From positions 746,501 to 810,500 of the forward strand of contig NZ_JARBXM010000001.1 in NCBI RefSeq assembly GCF_028890305.1: DNA of 64,000 bases. Direction: 5' to 3'. Shown here in pieces: positions 57,879 through 64,000 of this stretch. Within the stretch, counting starts at the first letter, position 1; each line of letters starts with the position of its first letter. The translations under genes were made by a program, and so were the position numbers. The notes under the pieces are model-generated. The model was not told the DNA's origin. It saw nothing but the letters and a program-made list of their open reading frames with translations, and did not search any database. The stretch comes from Candidatus Methanosphaera massiliense (GTDB lineage Archaea > Methanobacteriota > Methanobacteria > Methanobacteriales > Methanobacteriaceae).

Positions 57879-58334
57879 TTATCATCTCTTTCCCATTTTT
57901 TTCCATTTTTCACTATTTTCTTAATATTGTTTTACTTTTTATAATAATAATCTTATTTTGCAATATTTCTAAAAAATATTTTAAACTAAATTATATTAAT
58001 ATAAAGTATATTTGTATTACTTTCTACTATCCTTATTTAAGGTAATACATTTAAATAATAATTCATTTTTAAAAAAACTGAACAGAACAGTTAATTAGGA
58101 ATATTCTTAATTATATGAATTATCGATTCTAAAATACGTACATATGCTATGTTTTAGATAATTTGATGTCTATTAAAACCTTTTTATATTTAGATATACT
58201 ATATGTATTAACTGTAAGTATTAAGGTAGTACATAAAAATCTCAAGATTTAATTATCTTAATATTTTGAAATACATTTAAAATATTCATGTGGGTATAAG
58301 ACAATTTATATGATTTATATAATTGGTGAAATAT
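57879..58334. other. Spacer mtaC2 / mtaB3
   Basis: This 456-bp AT-rich spacer has T-rich sequence after mtaC2, TATA-like sequence (58186-58206 region, TATATTTAGATATACTATATG) and the shared mta element at 58288. It likely contains the promoter of mtaB3C3. No coding sequence is seen. Confidence 0.55.
58288..58298 (+). promoter_or_regulatory. Shared mta leader element, copy 3 (ATGTGGGTATA)
   Basis: The element lies 47 bp before the mtaB3 start; it reads ATG TGG GTA TAA as in copy 1 and continues with AGA, matching copy 1 over 14 bases. Confidence 0.6.
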
Positions 58335-59726
58335 ATGGTAACAAAACGTTTTACAAAAATGGAAAACAAATCAGCAGATGATTTAGTATTTGGAAAAGCA
58401 GCACATCCTGTAGAATATGGATTTGATGTTAAATTAGGTGTAGGAGAAGTAGTTCCTAACATTAAAGTAGCACCAGCTGAAGGATCAGAAACAAGTGTTG
58501 AAGGAATGGTAGCAACAACAAAAAACATAGCATTCTCCGCTTGTGACCGTGCAGCAGCTATTGGATTACCAACACTTCAGATAGAACAAGAACACGTAGC
58601 TCAACAAACAAAAAGCCGAGAAATATCTGAAAAAACAACAGCTATACAAGTTGAACAATTAGAACAATTCCATGACAAATATGGAGCAAAAGCATCCTTA
58701 ATGTCTACTGTAGCAGATATTCGTGAGGAAGATATGGGTGGACTCAGAGGATCTGACTTTGACGTAGCAATGGATGAATCATTCGAAGCATGTGCAGAAA
58801 ACGGTGCATCAATCCTATGTGTAGAAACTATTGGTGGTAAAGTAGTATCAGATTACGGTATATCAAGAGGAGATATCCGTGCAATATTATACGGTATAGG
58901 ATTATTAGGTTCCATAGATATGGAATACATGTGGACAAAAATTTCAGATATAGCAAGTAAATACAGTTACTGTGTACCTGGTGGAGATACAGACTGTGCA
59001 CAAGCAAACACTGCAATGTTCCTTGCTGGTGGATTAACCAGTAAAAACGTATCACACACACTAGCTGCAGTAGCAAGAGCAATATCTGGAGCAAGAAGTT
59101 TAGTAGCAGTTGAAGCTGGAGCAGTAGGACCACTAAAAGACTGTGGATACGAAAACCCTATAGTAAAAGCTGTAGCAGGAGTACCTATCTGTGCAGAAGG
59201 TAAAAACGCAACCTGTGCTCACTCAGATTTAATGGGTAACTTAGCATGTGCAGTAGTAGATTGTTGGAGTAACGAATCTGTATACAACAGAGAAGAAATG
59301 GGTGGACCAACAACTGGTGTATGGTTACAATCATTAGGTTACGAATGTGCATTAATGAACACTGCAACAAAAATAAACAAAGCAGAAGAATTAAGAGATA
59401 TGTACACATTAGCAGATAAATACCGAGATCCACAAGCACTCGTTCTTGCATATGATAATGCATACAGAATAGGTGAAGCTATCGTAGCTGAAGGAGAAGA
59501 TATATACCTCAGAGCACGTGCAGCAGGATTAGAAGGAATCTCAATAATCAACGAAGCAGTTGACGCTAAAAAATTATACTTAACAAGATTTGAAAGAGAT
59601 AGCCTTGACTCCGCACAAAAAACCATAGAACAACTACCTGAAGACAAAGATAAATTTGCAAAAGCATGTATCAAACGATACAGTAGAAAAGTAAAAGAAC
59701 ACGACCCATCACAATATGAGTTATAA
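58335..59726 (+). CDS. mtaB3: Methanol:corrinoid methyltransferase MtaB, copy 3
   Basis: This 463-residue paralogue keeps the zinc ligands in LCVETIGG, GGDTDCAQANTAM and PLKDCGYENP. It differs from copies 1 and 2 at several otherwise constant places: VEAGAVGPLKDC in place of VECGATGPTKDC, GGPTTGVWLQ in place of GGPTPGVWLQ, and ATKINKAEELRDMYTL in place of ATQIGTAKELRDTYVL. The replaced Cys is not a zinc ligand. The ATG at 58335 follows TTGGTGAAATAT. It heads an operon with mtaC3, 27 bp after its stop. Confidence 0.97.
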   Translation: MVTKRFTKMENKSADDLVFGKAAHPVEYGFDVKLGVGEVVPNIKVAPAEGSETSVEGMVATTKNIAFSACDRAAAIGLPTLQIEQEHVAQQTKSREISEKTTAIQVEQLEQFHDKYGAKASLMSTVADIREEDMGGLRGSDFDVAMDESFEACAENGASILCVETIGGKVVSDYGISRGDIRAILYGIGLLGSIDMEYMWTKISDIASKYSYCVPGGDTDCAQANTAMFLAGGLTSKNVSHTLAAVARAISGARSLVAVEAGAVGPLKDCGYENPIVKAVAGVPICAEGKNATCAHSDLMGNLACAVVDCWSNESVYNREEMGGPTTGVWLQSLGYECALMNTATKINKAEELRDMYTLADKYRDPQALVLAYDNAYRIGEAIVAEGEDIYLRARAAGLEGISIINEAVDAKKLYLTRFERDSLDSAQKTIEQLPEDKDKFAKACIKRYSRKVKEHDPSQYEL

Positions 59727-59753
59727 TTATAAAAAAATAGGAAGTGTATTAAC

Positions 59754-60602
59754 ATGTCTGAAAGTCCATTAGCAAAATATGATGAAGAAGTATTCGGAGG
59801 AGACAACGGATACGAAGATATCGCAGTAAGATACAACGTAAAAATAGAAGGTCCAGCTCTCAAACCTGAAGATGACCCAGAAGTTGCAGAAATCTTACCT
59901 TCAGAAGAAGGAATTAAAAGAGAATTAGCATTAACCGTACTATACGGTGACAAAGATGCATGTGATGCTAAAGTTCAAGAAGCTTTAGATGCAGATGCAG
60001 ATCCAATAGACCTTATTAACAATGCTTTAATGAAAGGTATGGATGGTGTAAGTGCATTATATACTAAAGGTGAATTCTTCTTACCTGATTTAATGCTTGC
60101 TGGTGACGCAATGATGTCTGGTGTAGCTCTTTGTGAGAAAAAATTAGGACACAAATCCGATACAAAAGCACCTGTAATGACATTTGCTGTAGAAGGAGAC
60201 CCACACGATATTGGTAAAAACCTAATTGTTATGTTCTTAAACGCTAACGGTTACGATGCAATAGACCTTGGTCGTGACGTACCTACAACAGAAGTTGTAA
60301 AACAAGCAAAAGAAAACAAACCAGTTCTCATGACAGCAACAGCTTTAATGACAACAACCATGACAGAATTCTCAAAAATTGTAGCTGCATTACAAGAAGC
60401 AGGTATAGACACACCTGTTGGATGTGGTGGAGGAGCTGTACGTCGTGACTTCGTAGAAGAAAGTCCACAAACTTTCTACGGTGTAGAAGCATACCACGTA
60501 CCAAAAATTGCAGATGCAATTGTAGATGAAGGTAAAACTTGGGAAGATATCAGAAAAGAATACTCTGACATTGTTGGAGAATATGTAGCTGCATACTCCT
60601 AG
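59754..60602 (+). CDS. mtaC3: Methanol corrinoid protein MtaC, copy 3
   Basis: This 282-residue protein is the most divergent of the three MtaC copies: the N-terminus is longer (MSESPLAKYDEEVFGGDNGYEDIAVRYN) and the triple Cys before the cobalt motif is replaced (KAPVMTFAVEGDPHDIGKN). The cobalt-ligand His, cap domain and GCGGGAVRRDF loop are intact, so it should bind corrinoid as the others do. It presumably pairs with MtaB3. Second gene of the operon. Confidence 0.97.
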   Translation: MSESPLAKYDEEVFGGDNGYEDIAVRYNVKIEGPALKPEDDPEVAEILPSEEGIKRELALTVLYGDKDACDAKVQEALDADADPIDLINNALMKGMDGVSALYTKGEFFLPDLMLAGDAMMSGVALCEKKLGHKSDTKAPVMTFAVEGDPHDIGKNLIVMFLNANGYDAIDLGRDVPTTEVVKQAKENKPVLMTATALMTTTMTEFSKIVAALQEAGIDTPVGCGGGAVRRDFVEESPQTFYGVEAYHVPKIADAIVDEGKTWEDIRKEYSDIVGEYVAAYS

Positions 60603-60936
60603 ATACTTTAGATATTCTACCATAACATTTTAAATAATTTCATGGGAAAATAAGAGGAAATAATATTTTTCTTCTTATTTCTTTTTTTTAATTTTTTAAT
60701 ACTTAATAAAGCTTTTTTTTTATAAATAACTACTAATTCTACTCTCTTTTAGTAACATACTATCTTATTTTAATCTATAATCCCGTTATTATCTATAATT
60801 TTAGAGATTACTTTAAAAAATTCTAGCTATATTTATATTCTACAAAATACTATATTTTAAATAAGGTAGAAAAAGTTACATTAAAATGAAACTATTTTCT
60901 ATATAATTTAAAAATGTATAAAGAGAGGATGATAAT
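60603..60936. other. Spacer mtaC3 / ramA-like gene
   Basis: This 334-bp spacer contains T-runs after mtaC3 (60660-60722) that may end transcription and a TATA-like stretch (ATATTTATATT near 60829-60840). The ATGTGGGTATA element is absent here. No gene is seen. Confidence 0.5.
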
Positions 60937-62577
60937 ATGGTAGAATATGCTATAGCAATGGATATAGGTACTAGTGGTATCAGAGCCCAAGCAATAGATA
61001 TTTCAGATAACAGTACTATATCAACAACAGTTACATTAAGACACCCAATTCCAGGTGCAAATGTAATGGATCACTTACACTTTGCAGTAAATGTTGGAAG
61101 AGAACAAGCACACCAATTAATTATGGAAGCTGTAAATAAAGTAGTTGATAATTTAGGAGTGGACAAATCAAAAATTGTAAGATTTGCAGTATGTGGAAAC
61201 CCTATACAATTATCATTATTCCAAGACATTGAAATAAGAGATTTAGCATTTTGGGGAACCAATGCAGTAGAAAGAATGCATATAACACCTCCAAAAAGAA
61301 ATGCACAAACAATAAAACCAGGAGATATTGGTTTAGACATAAATCCTGATGCAGATGTATACATACCACCAGCAATTAAACACGAAATAGGAGCAGACGC
61401 ATTAGCAATGCTTGTGAAATCTGACGTTATAAACAAAGAAGGTATATACCTAGTATCAGACTTTGGTACAAACGCAGAAATCGCATTAGTAATTGATGGT
61501 GAAATATACTCATGCTCAGCTGCAGCAGGACCAGCAATGGAAGGTCAAGCAATTGAATGTGGTATGCTAGCTTCTCCAGGAGCAATATCTGACGTTATAC
61601 CTGAGGGTGACGATTGGAGAAATGAAGTACTAAACAATGACTTAAAAGTAGAAGATTGTGATTTAATCAATGTTAAAACTGGTGAAGTAGTAGAACCAGG
61701 AAAAACAGACACAAAAGCAAGAGGTATTACTGGTACTGGTGTAATAGCAGCATACAGTGTTGGTACAGAACAGGGTGTAATATCAATACCTAAGATAAAT
61801 ACACCAGATGAAAAAATTAACTTACAGGATGATGTATACTTATCAGAAAAAGATTTAACAGAAATAGGTAAAGCATTAGGTGCATTCAGAGCAGCACATA
61901 TAACTTTATGTGTAGAAGCAGGTATAGACTTAGAAGATATTGATGGAGTATACATGGCAGGAGCTTCTGGATTTTATGTAGACCCTCTTAAATCATTAAC
62001 AGTGGGTCAGATTCCAGCTTGTTCATGGGATATATATCAGATAGGTAACACTTCTCTAGCAATGGCAAGAGATATTGTTGAAAACCCTGATTTACTACAA
62101 GAATTACAAGAAATTGCAGATAACATGAGAGGTAACCATATTACATTAGCTACTTCAGAAATTTTTGAAAAAATATATGGTCTGGAATTAGCTGTATGTG
62201 AACAAAACATGCCATTATGGAAATATGATGAATGGCTAGAAACCTATGGATATGGTAATCTCCCTGAATTAGAAGAAGACCCTGAAATACACAGAATATT
62301 TGAAAGTGATATACCTGATTTAGGTGTAAATGGATTATCTATTATTGAAGAAGTAGGTACAAAACTAGAAAATAAAGTTGAAGGCTGTGTAAACTGTGGT
62401 GCATGTGTAGAAGAATGTCCAGAGGATGCTTTAACAATGAATGATGGTGTAGCAACTATTCGTTCTGACTTCTGTAATGGAAGTGCTTGTTTAAGATGTG
62501 AAAGAGTCTGTCCACAAAAAGTATTCTTATATGAAAAATTATTCTACATTGAAGGAGAAGAAGCATCTAACTTATAA
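60937..62577 (+). CDS. ramA: Corrinoid-protein reductive activase (RamA/MAP type)
   Basis: This 546-residue protein has an ASKHA-type ATPase part (AIAMDIGTSGIRAQAIDI at the N-terminus, LVSDFGTNAEIALVIDG, GVYMAGASGFYVDPLKSL) followed by two ferredoxin motifs at the C-terminus: CVNCGACVEECPEDAL and a variant CNGSACLRCERVCPQKV. Family members (RamA of methylamine metabolism; methyltransferase activation protein for methanol) use ATP to drive reduction of inactive Co(II) corrinoid to Co(I). The domain order here, Fe-S clusters at the C-terminus, is as in RamA. Its place right after mtaB3C3 fits reactivation of MtaC. Confidence 0.93.
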   Translation: MVEYAIAMDIGTSGIRAQAIDISDNSTISTTVTLRHPIPGANVMDHLHFAVNVGREQAHQLIMEAVNKVVDNLGVDKSKIVRFAVCGNPIQLSLFQDIEIRDLAFWGTNAVERMHITPPKRNAQTIKPGDIGLDINPDADVYIPPAIKHEIGADALAMLVKSDVINKEGIYLVSDFGTNAEIALVIDGEIYSCSAAAGPAMEGQAIECGMLASPGAISDVIPEGDDWRNEVLNNDLKVEDCDLINVKTGEVVEPGKTDTKARGITGTGVIAAYSVGTEQGVISIPKINTPDEKINLQDDVYLSEKDLTEIGKALGAFRAAHITLCVEAGIDLEDIDGVYMAGASGFYVDPLKSLTVGQIPACSWDIYQIGNTSLAMARDIVENPDLLQELQEIADNMRGNHITLATSEIFEKIYGLELAVCEQNMPLWKYDEWLETYGYGNLPELEEDPEIHRIFESDIPDLGVNGLSIIEEVGTKLENKVEGCVNCGACVEECPEDALTMNDGVATIRSDFCNGSACLRCERVCPQKVFLYEKLFYIEGEEASNL

Positions 62578-62591
62578 TGCTTCTCTTTTTT
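62559..62591 (+). terminator. Terminator of the ramA-like gene
   Basis: AGAAGCAT (62559-62566) and ATGCTTCT (62577-62584) form a perfect 8-bp stem with a 10-base loop that includes the stop codon, followed by C and a run of T. Confidence 0.7.
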
Positions 62592-62653
62592 ATCTCTTTT
62601 CAAATACTATTTTATAAAAATTTAATCATATTAATTCTTTCGGTGAAACATTA

Positions 62654-63439
62654 ATGAAATCAATAGTTTTTGATAATGCTGGTACAATACTAGAACGAGT
62701 AACAGCACTACTTGATATGTCCACTAAAAAAATTCTTTTTGAAACAAATACTATAGGTATCACTAATCAAAAAAATGATAGAATTATAGTTGTAATACAA
62801 ACACCAACTCCTGAAATAATAAAAGAACATGGAACAATACATGATTTTTTAAAAGAACATCCAACACAATTTGAGATAAGTTATTCACATGAAAGATTCT
62901 CCAAGAATGATGTGATTAATGCAGTGTGTAATGATAAATCATCAATAGAGGATATTAAAACGTCTGCAAAATCATTAATCGATAAGTATAATATTGAAAT
63001 CTGTAGCGGGTCTGCACTGATTATTGACATGAAAAAAGGTAGAATTGATTATGTATATACTGCAGGAGGAATGTTTTTTAAAGATACAAGAAATGTCATA
63101 GATTACATAAATAAATTAGGCCTGAATATTTACATAGTATCTGGTGATAATAAACAATCACTAAGTAAGATAGCCTCTATTTTAAACATACCTCAAAGTA
63201 ATATATTTGATACAAGGGACATGAGGGGTAAACAGGAAATAGTTGAAATGTTACAAAAAAATGGAAACTATGTATACATGGTGGGTAACAATACAAATGA
63301 TCAACTAGCAATAAAACAAGCAAACTGTGGAATACTTACATTAGAACAGGGTGAAACTGTACCCGATTCCTTAATAAAATCATCTGATTATACTATCAAT
63401 TCTATCATTGAAGTAATTCATATATTAAAAGAAGATTAA
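62654..63439 (+). CDS. HAD-like protein with altered catalytic motif
   Basis: This 261-residue protein resembles soluble HAD proteins related to P-type ATPase domains: motif I FDNAGTILE (Asp7), motif II IVSGDNKQSL, a Lys in MRGKQEIVEML and motif III YMVGNNTNDQLAIKQANCGIL. In motif I the usual acid/base position (D-x-D/T-G-T) is Ala, which may slow phosphatase turnover. About 120 residues of insertion lie between motif I and II. It follows the ramA-like gene by about 75 bp beyond a terminator, so it may be separately expressed, though a link with corrinoid activation is possible. Substrate unknown. Confidence 0.8.
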   Translation: MKSIVFDNAGTILERVTALLDMSTKKILFETNTIGITNQKNDRIIVVIQTPTPEIIKEHGTIHDFLKEHPTQFEISYSHERFSKNDVINAVCNDKSSIEDIKTSAKSLIDKYNIEICSGSALIIDMKKGRIDYVYTAGGMFFKDTRNVIDYINKLGLNIYIVSGDNKQSLSKIASILNIPQSNIFDTRDMRGKQEIVEMLQKNGNYVYMVGNNTNDQLAIKQANCGILTLEQGETVPDSLIKSSDYTINSIIEVIHILKED

Positions 63440-63445
63440 GAGGAA

Positions 63446-64000
63446 TTAAAGTTTATTAAGAACTTCATTGATAATTTTTTCTTTATCATCCTCATTTTTT
63501 GCAATAACATTCAACGTATTTTCAAGAGCCTCACGTGTCGGTGGGATTTCGTTTAATGCAATTAATGATCTAACCCAATCAACTGTTGCTCTTATGGATG
63601 GCTTTTTTGACAAATCTAACTTCCTTATTTTTTGTGTTTTTTCCACAACATCATTGATGAGGTTAGGTTCTGCTAACGGAACTCGTTTATTAATAATATT
63701 TACCTCACGATCATAATCTGGATAATCAATATATAAGTAAAGACATCTGTCCTTAGTTTCATCAAGTAATGTACGCTGTGCATTTGAAGTAAGTACAACT
63801 ATTAAATCATTCTGTAAATCAAAGGTATCTAAATCATTTACAGTAATTTGTTGTTCTCCTAGAGCCTGTAATAGGAAGCTTTCTAGTTCTTCATCAGCTT
63901 TATCAATTTCATCTATTAACAGTACTGATGGTTTATCATTACTAAATGCGGTTAGTAATGGTCTTTGTATGAAGAATTCATCAGAAAATATTGTCATGTC
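63446..64000 (-). CDS. MoxR-type AAA ATPase, C-terminal part (5' end outside window)
   Basis: The frame is open to the right window edge; 184 or so residues are visible. The Walker B motif [28 protein letters not shown], sensor 1 [27 protein letters not shown] and the lid helix region ([25 protein letters not shown]) identify a MoxR-type AAA+ ATPase; the Walker A is outside. MoxR proteins usually act with CoxE-like VWA proteins in assembling or activating metalloenzymes. The CoxE-like protein at 26042-27208 is a possible partner, but is far away. It is convergent with the HAD-like gene, only 6 bp apart. Confidence 0.9.
   Translation of the reverse strand, partial: DMTIFSDEFFIQRPLLTAFSNDKPSVLLIDEIDKADEELESFLLQALGEQQITVNDLDTFDLQNDLIVVLTSNAQRTLLDETKDRCLYLYIDYPDYDREVNIINKRVPLAEPNLINDVVEKTQKIRKLDLSKKPSIRATVDWVRSLIALNEIPPTREALENTLNVIAKNEDDKEKIINEVLNKL

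Noticed and set aside
59110-59150. Loss of a zinc ligand in MtaB3 (VEAGAVGP)
   Set aside because: By position the third zinc ligand is the Cys in KDCGYENP, ten or so residues later, which is intact.
48726-60602. Many long antisense frames opposite gatA, mtaB and mtaC
   Set aside because: They are shadows of strongly biased codon usage in clear genes; their products are Leu/Ser/His-rich and low in complexity.

Overview
The window looks like a chromosomal segment of a methanogenic archaeon of the order Methanobacteriales, most probably Methanosphaera (close to or identical with M. stadtmanae). The evidence is the very AT-rich sequence, an archaeal histone, F420-dependent methylene-H4MPT dehydrogenase (Mtd), thiol:fumarate reductase subunit A, a giant Asn/Thr-rich adhesin-like protein, and above all a methanol-utilisation island with one mtaA, three mtaBC operons and a corrinoid-activating protein. 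The genus assignment is inference from gene content; no database search was possible.

Layout. 1-5.5 kb: the 3' part of a giant surface adhesin with four near-identical Ig-like repeats and Pmp-type GGAI beta-helix repeats. 5.8-13.6 kb: ferredoxin, a 4-oxalocrotonate tautomerase-like protein, PnuC, a ppx-ppk polyphosphate operon, and a sodium/solute symporter with a 38-residue partner and an AraC-type regulator upstream. 13.6-14.4 kb: AT-rich, no gene seen. 14.4-31.9 kb: Lhr helicase and phosphoesterase, HEAT protein, MFS/MarR pair, nitrilase-family amidase, a small Fe-S protein next to a TIR-like protein, NucS endonuclease with an apparent ATA start, a membrane protein plus Fe-S/flavin oxidoreductase pair, ThiI with a CoxE-like VWA protein, CfbB/CbiA, Mtd, HisB and a polysaccharide flippase. 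32-34.3 kb: repeat-unit polymerase and a GT-B-like protein, probably surface glycan assembly. 34.3-50.1 kb: two paralogous unknown proteins, histone, Get3/ArsA ATPase, NadE, LeuS, a tRNA, a GATase/P-loop fusion in reversed domain order, riboflavin genes ribB and ribK, HisG, FAA hydrolase, TfrA and GatA.

50.5-62.6 kb is the methanol island: mtaA, an antiparallel third member of the unknown paralogous family, mtaB1C1, mtaB2C2, mtaB3C3 and a RamA-type reductive activase, followed by a HAD-like protein. MtaB moves the methyl of methanol to the corrinoid on MtaC, MtaA moves it to coenzyme M, and the RamA-type protein presumably rescues Co(II) corrinoid. All three mtaB genes share the 11-bp element ATGTGGGTATA 35-47 bp before their start codons; read as codons it gives a mini-ORF, MWV-stop or MWVY-stop. 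The window ends inside a MoxR-type AAA ATPase gene on the minus strand.

The signals most worth following are this shared mta leader element, the three-member unknown family with one copy inside the methanol island, the ATA start of nucS, the reversed GATase/P-loop protein, the TIR-like/ferredoxin pair and the tiny symporter partner.
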